Shown: positions 1 to 8,415 of the stretch, in pieces | How the letters are laid out: the number at the start of each line of letters is the position of its first letter | Numbering within the stretch: position 1 is the first letter of the stretch | NCBI RefSeq assembly: GCF_002892835.1 | Contig: NZ_PJMB01000010.1 | Location: 1-64,000, forward strand | DNA length: 64,000 nt | Source of the DNA: Arthrobacter sp. AFG7.2 | Lineage (GTDB): Bacteria > Actinomycetota > Actinomycetes > Actinomycetales > Micrococcaceae | Direction of reading: 5' to 3' | Translations under genes and position numbers: made by a program | Notes under the pieces: model-generated | What the model saw: the letters and a program-made list of their open reading frames with translations, nothing else | Told to the model about the DNA's origin: nothing | The model's database searches: none

Positions 1-40
1 CACCCGGGAGGGTGTGGGAGAGTAGGTCACCGCCGGACAA
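1..40 (+). rRNA. rrf: 5S ribosomal RNA, 3' end (partial)
   Basis: The first 40 bases match the 3' end of an actinobacterial 5S rRNA: helix IV/V bases followed by GGAGAGTAGGTCACCGCC and GGAC. The gene begins left of the window, so this is the tail of an rRNA operon read on the plus strand. A perfect hairpin follows directly. The exact 3' end is uncertain by a few bases. Confidence 0.88.
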
Positions 41-50
41 CCATTAGGTC

Positions 51-86
51 GAGGCCCCAACCACACGGTTGGGGCCTCCCACATTT
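51..86 (+). terminator. rRNA operon terminator
   Basis: A perfect 12-bp stem, GAGGCCCCAACC paired with GGTTGGGGCCTC across the loop ACAC (51-78), is followed by CCACATTT. Its position directly after the 5S 3' end fits an intrinsic terminator for the rRNA operon. The T tract is weak, as is usual in high-GC actinobacteria. Confidence 0.85.
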
Positions 87-428
87 AACACCCACCACCA
101 CACCCAACACCCGCCCACACGGTGAAGCCCGCCACCACCACCCGCGCCAAGACTGCAACCTGGCACGACCACCCGCGCCAGCACCGCCGTCGAACACCCC
201 TCCAAGACGGACGGCCCCTCACGCCGGAACCCGCAGCGGCGGTGGGGCTTCCGCTTCTGGCGCAATCCGGGGCTGTAAACCGCCGAAAGCCGGTGATTAA
301 CCTCAAAAACTGGCGGAAACACGCGGAATTTGCGGACCTCGGGTGCCCAAGCTGGTAAGTTTTCGAACAGTGGCTTGTGCGCATGCCGTGTGCAGGCTCC
401 AGAATCATGACCGTCCAGGAGGACATAA
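79..428 (+). other. Gene-free region between rRNA terminator and HU gene
   Basis: About 350 bases with no reading frame that looks like a protein. The left part (80-260) is C-rich with repeated CACCCGC-like words and no purine-rich start site. The right part must hold the HU promoter and leader. A strong ribosome site AGGAGG sits at 417-422, six bases before the HU start. I could not place a convincing -35/-10 pair. Confidence 0.6.
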
Positions 429-716
429 ATGGCTAAGAACCGTAGTGAACTTGTTGCAGAGGTAGCAGGCAAGGCCGGCACCAGCCAGGCAGCCGTCAAC
501 TCCGTCCTCGACGCACTGTTCGAGGTTTTCGAGACTTCTGTCGCCGCGGGCGAGAAGATCACCATCCCGGGCTGGCTCGCCGTCGAGCGCACCGACCGTG
601 CAGCACGCACCGGCCGCAACCCCCAGACGGGTGAGACCATCCAGATCGCGGCAGGCCACAGCGTCAAGCTGACCGCCGGCTCCAAGCTGAAGGCTGCAGT
701 CTCCAACAAGAAGTAA
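429..716 (+). CDS. hup: HU-family DNA-binding protein
   Basis: 95 residues, the normal length of bacterial HU. The order is typical: N-terminal helices beginning MAKNRSELV, a dimer core, then the DNA-binding arm region containing GRNPQTGETIQI and a lysine-ending C-terminus. HU bends and compacts DNA as a dimer in the nucleoid. The protein lacks the long Lys/Ala-rich tail found on mycobacterial and streptomycete HupB/HupS, so it is the short form. The start is fixed by AGGAGG six bases upstream. It is monocistronic: an rRNA terminator lies upstream and a hairpin terminator lies directly downstream. Strong translation signals fit an abundant protein. Confidence 0.96.
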   Translation: MAKNRSELVAEVAGKAGTSQAAVNSVLDALFEVFETSVAAGEKITIPGWLAVERTDRAARTGRNPQTGETIQIAAGHSVKLTAGSKLKAAVSNKK

Positions 717-760
717 GCTTCTTCCTCCCCGGCACCGTCATCGAATGGGCGCCGGCGCGG

Positions 761-797
761 AAAAGGAGCGGCAACCATCAGGTTGCCGCTCCTTTTG
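761..797 (+). terminator. Terminator after HU gene
   Basis: AAAAGGAGCGGCAACC pairs with GGTTGCCGCTCCTTTT around a short ATCA loop. The A-rich left arm and T-rich right arm make it a good intrinsic terminator in both directions. It separates HU from the copper/oxidase gene that starts 47 bases later. Confidence 0.9.
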
Positions 798-843
798 CCT
801 TTAAGGCCGATTCGCGGCCCGGGCAGGCGTAGCGGACAATGGA

Positions 844-3018
844 ATGGTGTCTTCTGCCGCAAAACCACGTTCCACCCAGCACCAGTCCGTTCCCGTTAAG
901 GGAGCGCAGGGCAATGGTGTTCCGGGCAGGAACGGCAGCGCTCTCGGAATCCCCCTGGGCTGGCAGCTGGCCGGCCTGGCTGCACTGTTCCTCGGCCTGG
1001 CAGCGGCACTGATATTCTCCGGTGCTGCCGGCGCCCGGGCCGTCTCTGACCCGGGAGCGCTTGTGCGTTGGGGCTTGCCTGCCAGCAAGGCCATCCACAA
1101 TGTCTCGCTGGCTACCGTCATCGGCGGCCTGATCTTCGCCGTCGGAATTCTTCCCAAAAGCGCCGGACCCCGCAAAAGGGACAGGGAGGCCGCCGGCAGC
1201 GAGGGTCCGGAGCATCCTGCCTTCAGCCGCGCCCTGGCCGTGGCGTCCGCGGCAGGTGCTGCGTGGACCCTCTCTGCCATCGCAGTACTGGTCCTTACCT
1301 ACTCTGATGTTGCGGGGCAGGCGATCTCGGGTGATGCCGAGTTCACCCAGGCCCTGGTCTTTTTCATGACGGAGATTGAGACGGGGCGGGCCTGGCTGGC
1401 CGTCACGATCATCGCGGCCGTCGTGACAACGGCCCTGTTCGGCGTACGGTCCCTCGGCGGTCTGGCCCTGACCCTGATCCTGGCACTCATTGGATTGGTA
1501 CCCACCGCACTGATCGGCCACTCCTCAAGTTCTTCTGACCACGAGGGCGCCATCAACTCCCTCGGGCTGCACCTCGTAGGCGTCAGCACCTGGGTGGGCG
1601 GCATCATCATGCTGGCACTGCTCTCCGGAGTCCTGACGGGACCCAGAGCCGCTGCGGCCGGTGACATCACCGAACCGACACTTCGCAGGTTCTCGTCCCT
1701 GGCGGGTTTTGCCTTCGTGCTCGTGTTCGCCTCCGGCATCATCAATGCCAGCATCAGGATCACCAACTGGGGCGACCTCTTCGGCTCGTCGTACGGCCAG
1801 CTGATCCTGGCCAAGTCCGCCGCCACCCTGGTCCTGGGCGGCATCGGCTTCATGCACCGTCAATGGGTGATCCCGCAGCTCGGCCGTAACGGCTCCACCA
1901 TGTCCTCACGAAGGGTCCTCTGGCAGCTGGTCCTGGCTGAGTTCCTGGTGATGGGCGCAACCTCCGGTGTCGCCGTCGCCCTGGGCCGTTCCGCGCCGCC
2001 CGAGCCCACCAGCTTTGCCCCCGACGCGTCGCCCGCCTTCATCCTCACCGGCTACGAACTCCCTCCGGAACTGACCCCCGAGCGGTGGTTGACCGAGTGG
2101 CGCCTGGACTGGATCTGGATCGCGGTGGCCCTCTTCGGGCTCGTTTCCTATTTCCTGGGCGTGGCAAGGGTCCGCCAGCGCGGGGACAAATGGCAGTGGT
2201 TCAGGTCCGTCAACTGGGTGATCGGCCTTCTGGTGCTCACCTACATCACGTCCGGACCGCCGTCGGTCTATGGCCGCGTGCTGTTCTCGGCACACATGGT
2301 GGACCACATGGCACTGACCATGGTGGCCCCGATCTTCCTGGTCCTGGGTGCTCCTGTGACGCTCGCCCTGCGCGCGCTGCCGGCCCGGGGGGACGGCTCC
2401 CGGGGAGCGCGCGAGTGGCTGCTGGTGTTTATCCACTCCAAGTTCTCGCAGCTGGTGACCCACCCGCTCTTTGCGGCCGCCAACTTCGCCGGCTCGATTG
2501 TGCTGTTCTACTACTCGGACCTGTTTGGCTTCGCGATGCGTGAGCACGTGGGCCATGAGCTGATGATTCTGCACTTCCTGCTCACCGGATACATCTTTGT
2601 GCTGACCATGATCGGCACCGACCCGCTTCCGCGCAGGGCTCCCTACCCTATGCGGCTCCTCCTGCTCCTTGCCACCATGGGCTTCCACGCCTTCTTCGGT
2701 GTCGCCATCATGGGCGGAACCAACCTCCTGGCAGCTGACTACTTCGGCAACCTGGGCAGGGAATGGGGACCGTCTGCCCTCGTGGACCAGCAGACCGGCG
2801 GTGCGGTTGCCTGGGGCATCGGTGAGGTGCCCACCCTGCTGGTGGCCATCGGCGTCGCCATCATGTGGTCCCGGTCGGACCAGCGGGAGACGAAACGCGT
2901 GGACCGGGCGGCGGACAGGAATAACGACGCCGATCTCACCGCTTACAACGATATGTTTGCCAAATTGGCTGAACGCGATGCCAAGGTGGCTGAACGAAAC
3001 AAGCTGGAAGGACGCTGA
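844..3018 (+). CDS. CopD-CtaG fusion: copper/cytochrome c oxidase assembly membrane protein
   Basis: 724 residues, polytopic. Roughly residues 40-390 form a CopD-like copper-transport domain with about nine membrane helices. Roughly 420-690 form a CtaG (caa3-type oxidase assembly) domain, with conserved histidines in its helices, for example around SAHMVDHMALTM and REHVGHELMILHF. The C-terminal 50 residues are charged and cytoplasmic. The expected role is copper import or delivery to the CuB site of the terminal oxidase at the cytoplasmic membrane. Fusion of the two domains is common in Actinobacteria. Its stop overlaps the start of the thioredoxin-NHL gene (TGATG), so the two are translationally coupled. 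The ATG at 844 has a weak ribosome site, so the exact start is less certain. Confidence 0.9.
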   Translation: MVSSAAKPRSTQHQSVPVKGAQGNGVPGRNGSALGIPLGWQLAGLAALFLGLAAALIFSGAAGARAVSDPGALVRWGLPASKAIHNVSLATVIGGLIFAVGILPKSAGPRKRDREAAGSEGPEHPAFSRALAVASAAGAAWTLSAIAVLVLTYSDVAGQAISGDAEFTQALVFFMTEIETGRAWLAVTIIAAVVTTALFGVRSLGGLALTLILALIGLVPTALIGHSSSSSDHEGAINSLGLHLVGVSTWVGGIIMLALLSGVLTGPRAAAAGDITEPTLRRFSSLAGFAFVLVFASGIINASIRITNWGDLFGSSYGQLILAKSAATLVLGGIGFMHRQWVIPQLGRNGSTMSSRRVLWQLVLAEFLVMGATSGVAVALGRSAPPEPTSFAPDASPAFILTGYELPPELTPERWLTEWRLDWIWIAVALFGLVSYFLGVARVRQRGDKWQWFRSVNWVIGLLVLTYITSGPPSVYGRVLFSAHMVDHMALTMVAPIFLVLGAPVTLALRALPARGDGSRGAREWLLVFIHSKFSQLVTHPLFAAANFAGSIVLFYYSDLFGFAMREHVGHELMILHFLLTGYIFVLTMIGTDPLPRRAPYPMRLLLLLATMGFHAFFGVAIMGGTNLLAADYFGNLGREWGPSALVDQQTGGAVAWGIGEVPTLLVAIGVAIMWSRSDQRETKRVDRAADRNNDADLTAYNDMFAKLAERDAKVAERNKLEGR

Positions 3019-5039
3019 TGAGCGAAACCGTACGCACCCACCTCCGGGTCCGCGCCTCCGAACTGGTGGGCCGTAACTGGTTGAATACCGGCGGCAAATC
3101 ACTGGACCTGGAAGCCCTCCGCGGCAAGATTGTGCTGCTGGACTTCTGGACCTTCTGCTGCATCAACTGCCTGCATGTCCTTGACGAACTGCGGCCGCTT
3201 GAGGAACAGTACTCGGACGTCCTGGTCACCGTGGGCGTCCACTCGCCCAAGTTCGAGCACGAAGCCGATCCGGTGGCGCTGGCCGCGGCCGTGGAGCGCT
3301 ACGAGATCCACCACCCCGTCCTGGACGACCCGGAGCTGGAGACCTGGAAGGCCTACACCGCCCGTGCCTGGCCCACCCTGGTGGTCATCGACCCTGAAGG
3401 CTACATCGTGGCGCACCTCTCGGGTGAAGGCCATGCTGACGGCCTGGCCGTGCTGATTCCGGAGCTTATTGCCGAACACGAGGCCAAGGGGACCCTGCAC
3501 CGCGGTTCCGGCCCCTACGTCGCACCCGAGCCCACCTCCGGCACCCTGCGCTTCCCCGGCAAAGCACTCTTCCTCCCGCCCGGCCGCGGTTCCACCGCAG
3601 GGGGACCGTCCGACGGCGGCTCGGCGGCAGGTGCCGCAGCGGACGGTGCTGCCGGCAAGGGTTCCTGGCTGGTCACCGATACCGGCCACCACCGGCTGGT
3701 GGAACTGGGCACCGACTTCCAGACTGTGCTGGGCACTTTCGGCTCCGGCGTCAAGGGCCACGCCGATGGCCCGGCGGCCGGTGATGCCGCGGTGGCACAG
3801 TTCAACGAGCCCCAGGGCCTGGTCCTGCTGCCGGAAGACGTGGCAGCCAAGGCGGGTTACGACGTCGTTATTGCCGACTCCGTCAACCACCGGCTTCGCG
3901 GCCTGTCCCTCACGGATGGCAAAGCCTCCACCCTGGCCGGCAGCGGCGTCCAGAGGCTCCTTGAAGCCGGACCGGCGCGGGTGGATGAGGACGCTGCAGG
4001 ATTTACCGGGCAGCTCGGCGGGCACCCGCTGGACGTCGCCCTGAGTTCGCCGTGGGACGTCGTCTGGTCACGGAAGCTGAACGCCGTGGTGGTGGCCATG
4101 GCGGGTGTGCACCAGATCTTCAGCTTCGATCCGGTTTCAGGTGCCGTTGCCATTCTGGCCGGCAACGGATTGGAGGGCCTGCTGGACGGCGCCCCGCACG
4201 AGGCCTGGTTCGCGCAGCCATCCGGCCTGGCCGAAGACGGGGACGGCAACATCTGGGTTGCTGACTCCGAAACCTCCGCCATCCGCAAACTGGCCATTGA
4301 CGACGACGGCACGGTCACCGTGGAATCCGCCGTCGGCAAGGGACTGTTCGATTTCGGCTTCCGTGACGGCGCTGCTGCGGACGCCCGGCTTCAGCACCCG
4401 CTGGGGGTCACCGTCCTGCCGGACGGTTCGGTGGCGATCGCAGATACCTACAACGGTGCCGTCCGCCGCTATGACCCCGTCTCCGGCACGGTTTCCACGT
4501 TGGCGCGCGGCCTGCTGGAGCCGTCGGACGTGATTGTTGACCACACGCAGTCCGCCGGTTCCGAGCCCCTCCTGGTGGTGGTGGAGGCCAACCAGCACCA
4601 GCTGGTGTACGTTCCCATCCCCAAGGAAGCGCAGCAGGTGGACGAGGGCGCAGTCCAGACGCACCGGCCGAAGAGCCCCGTGGCGCCCGGCCCCCTGCAA
4701 CTGACTGTCCGTTTCACCGCCCCCACCGGGCAGAAGCTGGATGACCGCTGGGGCGATCCCACCCAGCTGAAGATCTCCTCCACGCCGCCGGAGCTGCTGG
4801 TGGCCGGCGGCGGAACGTCGGTGGGCCTGCTGCGGACCCTCGAGCTGTCACCCGATGTGCCCGACGGCATCCTGCACATAACCGCCCGCGCTGCCGCGTG
4901 CGATGGTCCCGAGACCGAGGACGGCGAGATCCCCGATCACGCTGCCTGCCACCTCTACCAGCAGGACTGGGGCATCCCCGTGGTGCTGCAGGGCGACGGC
5001 GATACCGAGCTGGTCCTGGACCTTCGCGGCATGGACTGA
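3018..5039 (+). CDS. Thioredoxin-like domain protein with NHL-repeat propeller
   Basis: 673 residues. About 15-160 form a TlpA/AhpC-like thioredoxin fold with a redox motif C-I-N-C (in FCCINCLHVLDEL). About 180-570 hold NHL-type beta-propeller repeats, recognisable as repeated blocks such as NEPQGLVLLPED, QPSGLAEDGDGNIWVADS and HPLGVTVLPDGSVAIADT. A C-terminal beta domain follows. There is no signal peptide, so it is probably cytoplasmic. This architecture resembles NHLRC2-type proteins, whose chemistry is not settled. Coupling by TGATG to the CopD-CtaG gene suggests a redox or copper-related role in oxidase assembly, which is inference. A linker near 190-215 is Gly/Ala-rich low complexity. 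Confidence 0.88.
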   Translation: MSETVRTHLRVRASELVGRNWLNTGGKSLDLEALRGKIVLLDFWTFCCINCLHVLDELRPLEEQYSDVLVTVGVHSPKFEHEADPVALAAAVERYEIHHPVLDDPELETWKAYTARAWPTLVVIDPEGYIVAHLSGEGHADGLAVLIPELIAEHEAKGTLHRGSGPYVAPEPTSGTLRFPGKALFLPPGRGSTAGGPSDGGSAAGAAADGAAGKGSWLVTDTGHHRLVELGTDFQTVLGTFGSGVKGHADGPAAGDAAVAQFNEPQGLVLLPEDVAAKAGYDVVIADSVNHRLRGLSLTDGKASTLAGSGVQRLLEAGPARVDEDAAGFTGQLGGHPLDVALSSPWDVVWSRKLNAVVVAMAGVHQIFSFDPVSGAVAILAGNGLEGLLDGAPHEAWFAQPSGLAEDGDGNIWVADSETSAIRKLAIDDDGTVTVESAVGKGLFDFGFRDGAAADARLQHPLGVTVLPDGSVAIADTYNGAVRRYDPVSGTVSTLARGLLEPSDVIVDHTQSAGSEPLLVVVEANQHQLVYVPIPKEAQQVDEGAVQTHRPKSPVAPGPLQLTVRFTAPTGQKLDDRWGDPTQLKISSTPPELLVAGGGTSVGLLRTLELSPDVPDGILHITARAAACDGPETEDGEIPDHAACHLYQQDWGIPVVLQGDGDTELVLDLRGMD

Positions 5040-5061
5040 CGCGCCGCCGTCGTACGCAGTG

Positions 5062-5108
5062 AAAGGCTGCCGCCCGTGACTCTCAACGTCACGGGCGGCA
5101 GCCTTTTG
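5062..5108 (+). terminator. Bidirectional terminator between convergent genes
   Basis: AAAGGCTGCCGCCCGTGAC pairs perfectly with GTCACGGGCGGCAGCCTTT across the loop TCTCAAC, followed by TGTG. The 19-bp stem with A- and T-rich ends can stop the plus-strand NHL operon and the minus-strand gene that ends at 5138. Confidence 0.93.
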
Positions 5109-5137
5109 TGCTCTCGCACTTTGGCTGCAATCCGGCC

Positions 5138-6130
5138 CTAGAAGCTCAGGACCGGAGTGACCTTGACAGTGTCACCGGTGACGTCCAGTCGGGTGGTGAA
5201 GCTGAAGTCGACTTCCTCGCTCAGGGGATACCAGGCGCCGGTAAACAGGTTCTGTTGCAGGGCTTCCACCTTGGCCTTGCCGTCAAGCGGGGCCACCACC
5301 CAGCGCCCGTCGAAGGGCTCAATGGACACGTTGGGGTACTCGGTCACGGTCCATTTGATGCTGCCGTCCTGCACCCTGTTGTTGCTGGCGTAGTAGAACG
5401 GGCAGTCGGGCTGGAGTTTCTGCTCCTTGGCCGCAACGGCCGCGCAGCCGTCCAGGAATTCCCTGACCTTCGCGGACACGTCCTTCTTCAGGTCGTCCGT
5501 GGCCTGGGTCAGGAGGTTAAGGGGCGCCACAGGAGCGTCCCGTTGGGTCACTGTTGCGCGGGTGGGGGCAGCCGAGAAGTATTGCCCTGTCACGGCCGCC
5601 TCGTATTCGCCGGGGTAGAACACCGCGAAAGAGTTCCGGCCGTTGGGCATGTTGACGGGCACGCCGTTGACCATGGCCTCACTGGCATTGACCACCGTGA
5701 TGTCCACCGTGGGCAGCCTGGCCGGAACGAAAGCCCAGGTGTTGAAGAAAATCCACTCCGTTCCGGTCTTCTCCAGGAGGAACTCGGTGCGGAGCCTGCT
5801 GCCGTCAATGGTGTACTCCAGGGGAACCATGACCTGGTTGTCGGGGCGTTCCTCAGCTCCGCCAATCTCCACGTTGCCGAAGCGGGACGTTGCCGTCTGC
5901 AGGGCTGTACCGTCGAGCATGGCGGCGTTTCCGGGCGGCACACTCGCCCGGAGCAGCCCGAGTGCTTTGCCGCCGTCGCCGCTCTGAAGGGCGTCCAGAT
6001 ATTCGCGTACGGGCTGCTGCGGACTGGCCAGCGAGTTGTTCACCAGGTTCACGGCAACGATGGCGCCGGCGATGGCAAGCATGAGTCCCAGCAGCCATCC
6101 GGCCGCGATCCTCACCAACGCTTGACTCAT
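5138..6130 (-). CDS. Membrane-anchored protein of unknown function
   Basis: 330 residues from the chosen start. One N-terminal membrane helix (about residues 8-30, rich in Ala, Leu, Gly) is followed by an extracytoplasmic domain. An NTF2-like opening segment (REYLDALQSGDGGKALGLL) is followed by two further beta-rich segments. I recognise no enzyme motif. The ATG at 6130 is preferred over the in-frame ATG at 6157 because GGAAAG lies just upstream of it; nothing similar precedes 6157. The gene is monocistronic, ends at the shared terminator and starts 70 bases after the HerA-type ATPase gene stop. It could be a lipoprotein-like or cell-wall-associated factor, but this cannot be decided from sequence. 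Confidence 0.8.
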   Translation of the reverse strand: MSQALVRIAAGWLLGLMLAIAGAIVAVNLVNNSLASPQQPVREYLDALQSGDGGKALGLLRASVPPGNAAMLDGTALQTATSRFGNVEIGGAEERPDNQVMVPLEYTIDGSRLRTEFLLEKTGTEWIFFNTWAFVPARLPTVDITVVNASEAMVNGVPVNMPNGRNSFAVFYPGEYEAAVTGQYFSAAPTRATVTQRDAPVAPLNLLTQATDDLKKDVSAKVREFLDGCAAVAAKEQKLQPDCPFYYASNNRVQDGSIKWTVTEYPNVSIEPFDGRWVVAPLDGKAKVEALQQNLFTGAWYPLSEEVDFSFTTRLDVTGDTVKVTPVLSF

Positions 6131-6199
6131 CTGCACTTTCCATACGTTACCTGCCATGCGTCCGACGGCGGCAGTTGAGTCAGCCGGAGGCGGTACCTG

Positions 6200-7915
6200 T
6201 CACCGGCGCCGCCGCCGGGACGACGTGCCGAATACTCCCCGCAGCAGTTCCCGTCCGAGCTGGGTGCCAATGGACCTGGCCATGCTCTTCAGTCCGCCGC
6301 CCAGGGCGCCGCCGAGCACTCCGCCAAGGTCCCCTGTCATCGAGTCTCCCCGACCGGTACGGGACGCGGGGGAGTCTTCCGCCGGGGTACGGCGCCTGGC
6401 ATCCGGGGAAGGCGCGGGCCTGCTGCTGGGGCGTCCGAGGATTTCCTCCTCGATCCTGCGCGCCTCGGCGTCGATGTCCTCGCTGCCAGCACCCTCCGTG
6501 CCCGAACCGTTTCCACCGGGAGCAGCCCGTCCGCCGGTTGCGGCGGGGCCGGTGGGTGCCGCAGCCTTCCCGGACAGTTTTTCGAAGGCAGATGGGTTGT
6601 CCACTGCAGTTCCGTACTTCACGAGCAGGGCGGATGCTGCAACGGTGCTTCGGACCAGGGCTTCCTCGCTGGGGCCCATGACTGATTCGGGGGCGCGGAG
6701 CCGGGTCAGCGCCACGGGTGTGGGGGCACCTTTCTCGTTCATGACGGTGACAACCGCTTCGCCAATGCCCGCAGAGGTCAGCGTCTCTTCGAGGTCATAA
6801 TCGCTCATCGGGAACGTGGACACCGTGGCCTTGAGGGCCTTCGCGTCCTCAGGCGTGAATGCGCGGAGGGCATGCTGTACCCGGTTGGCCAGCTGGCCCA
6901 GGACCTCAGCCGGGACGTCCTTGGGGGTCTGGGTGACGAAGAAGATTCCCACGCCTTTGGAGCGGATGAGCCGGACTGTGGTGGTGATGGCCTCCAGGAA
7001 GGCCTTGGAGGCGTCATTGAACAGGAGGTGGGCCTCGTCCAGGAAGAACACCAGCTTGGGTTTGTCCAGGTCCCCGGCCTCGGGCAGGTCTTCGAAAAGG
7101 TCGGCCAGCAGCCACATCAGGAAGGTCGAAAACAGCATGGGCTTGGTCTGCAGGGTGGGGAGCTCCAGGCAGCTGATCACGCCGCGGCCGTCCGGGGCTG
7201 TCCGCAGCAGTTCGGCCGTATCGAACTCGGGTTCGCCGAAGAACTTCTCCAGGCCCTGGGCCTCCAGGCTGACCAGTTCCCGCAGGATCACGCCGGCCGT
7301 AGCCTTGGACAGCCCGCCCAGTTCCTCAAGCTGGTCCTTGCCTTCGGCCGAGGTGAGGAACTGGATCACCGCCCGGAGGTCCTTCAGGTCAATGAGCTCC
7401 AGGCCGTTCTTGTCCGCAAAGTAGAAGACCAGCTGCAGGCTCGATTCCTGCGTGTCATTCAGTTCCATGATGCGCGAGAGCAGGATGGGGCCGAAGGAGG
7501 ACACCGTTGCCCTGACGGGGACGCCGTTGCCGTCCCCGCCCAGCGCCAGGAACTCCACCGGGAATGTCCTGCCCTGCCACGCCTGCCCGATGCCTTCGGT
7601 ACGGGCAGCGAGCTTTTCATTGCCGACGGCGGCGGTGGCCAGGCCGGAAAGGTCGCCTTTGATATCCGCCAGGAAGACCGGCACCCCGGCTGTGGAGAGC
7701 TGCTCGGCCATCATGTGCAGCGTGACGGTCTTGCCCGTGCCGGTGGCACCCGCCACCAGCCCGTGCCGGTTCATCATGGAAAGCGGCAGCCGCACCTGAG
7801 CTTCCTTGTGGAGCTCGCCGTCAATGATGGCGGCGCCGAGCTCTATGGTGGCGCCTTCCAGCGTGTAGCCCTTCTGGAGGGTGGCAAGCTTCTCTGCTGT
7901 GGTTTTGTTGGCCAT
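6200..7915 (-). CDS. HerA/YjgR-type (DUF853) P-loop ATPase
   Basis: 571 residues. Walker A is GATGTGKT at residues 56-63; Walker B lies in LVFFLDEAHLLF near residue 285, followed by an arginine-rich sensor region and FFVTQTPKDVP. This is the DUF853/YjgR branch of HerA-FtsK ATPases. Its physiological role is not established; relatives are helicase-like hexameric ATPases. The C-terminal third is Gly/Ala/Pro-rich and ends in a run of arginines, so it is probably disordered and may bind nucleic acid. Neighbours give no functional clue: it is not beside nurA or a defence gene, which argues against a HerA-NurA or HerA-Sir2 defence pair here. Confidence 0.9.
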   Translation of the reverse strand: MANKTTAEKLATLQKGYTLEGATIELGAAIIDGELHKEAQVRLPLSMMNRHGLVAGATGTGKTVTLHMMAEQLSTAGVPVFLADIKGDLSGLATAAVGNEKLAARTEGIGQAWQGRTFPVEFLALGGDGNGVPVRATVSSFGPILLSRIMELNDTQESSLQLVFYFADKNGLELIDLKDLRAVIQFLTSAEGKDQLEELGGLSKATAGVILRELVSLEAQGLEKFFGEPEFDTAELLRTAPDGRGVISCLELPTLQTKPMLFSTFLMWLLADLFEDLPEAGDLDKPKLVFFLDEAHLLFNDASKAFLEAITTTVRLIRSKGVGIFFVTQTPKDVPAEVLGQLANRVQHALRAFTPEDAKALKATVSTFPMSDYDLEETLTSAGIGEAVVTVMNEKGAPTPVALTRLRAPESVMGPSEEALVRSTVAASALLVKYGTAVDNPSAFEKLSGKAAAPTGPAATGGRAAPGGNGSGTEGAGSEDIDAEARRIEEEILGRPSSRPAPSPDARRRTPAEDSPASRTGRGDSMTGDLGGVLGGALGGGLKSMARSIGTQLGRELLRGVFGTSSRRRRR

Positions 7916-7962
7916 GGCGCTAGCTTAGCGGCGGCACCATCCGGGGCGGGTATGCCGTCCTG

Positions 7963-8181
7963 CTATTGGCCTTGAGTCAGCTCCTTGGTGAAGGGCAGGA
8001 ACTTCAACGTTTCCGGGTCGGCATGCAGGTCGAACTGCGGCTGGTAGCCGGTCGTGAGGTAAAGGTGCCTGGCCTCGGGCTGACGGGGACCTGTGGTGAG
8101 GTAGACCCGCGTGTATCCGCGGCGTGCGGCCAGGGCTTCCAATTCAGTCATCACAAACCGGGCAAGACCGCGGCGGCGGTG
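7963..8181 (-). pseudogene. GNAT acetyltransferase, C-terminal remnant
   Basis: About 72 codons read as the C-terminal half of a GNAT N-acetyltransferase: HRRRGLARFVMTELEALA matches the acetyl-CoA-binding R/Q-x-x-G-x-G/A segment, then RGYTRVYLTTG and ARHLYLTTGYQP follow. Upstream of 8181 the same frame turns into Arg/His-rich nonsense. Fragments reminiscent of the preceding strands (AVVGLSTAEAV) appear in another frame at about 8190-8250. The N-terminal half is therefore missing or frame-broken. No start or ribosome site is visible for the fragment. Confidence 0.7.
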
Positions 8182-8415
8182 CGCGCCTGATGAACTGCCT
8201 CTGCGGTGGAAAGGCCGACGACGGCGAGGACGGTGCCGCCGTCGTCGAGCCCTCCGCTGGGCTGTGCAGCTGCAGCTGACGGTGTGGGAGCAACATCTGT
8301 AGGACTGATCCGGCCTGGACCCGGGGAGATTCCTGCAGGGCTTTTTGTCAGACCCTGCACTTAGGCTGAAAACATCCGGAAAAGGAAAGCCAGGCGTCGA
8401 CAAGGAGGGCAGCGC

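Noticed and set aside
1906..3102. A 398-codon minus-strand frame over the CopD-CtaG gene.
   Set aside because: Antisense shadow of high GC third positions; His/Gln/Arg-rich, no fold, no ribosome site.
6200..7915. HerA-type ATPase as part of a defence system.
   Set aside because: No NurA, Sir2 or DUF4297 partner beside it; DUF853 branch is widespread and not defence-specific.
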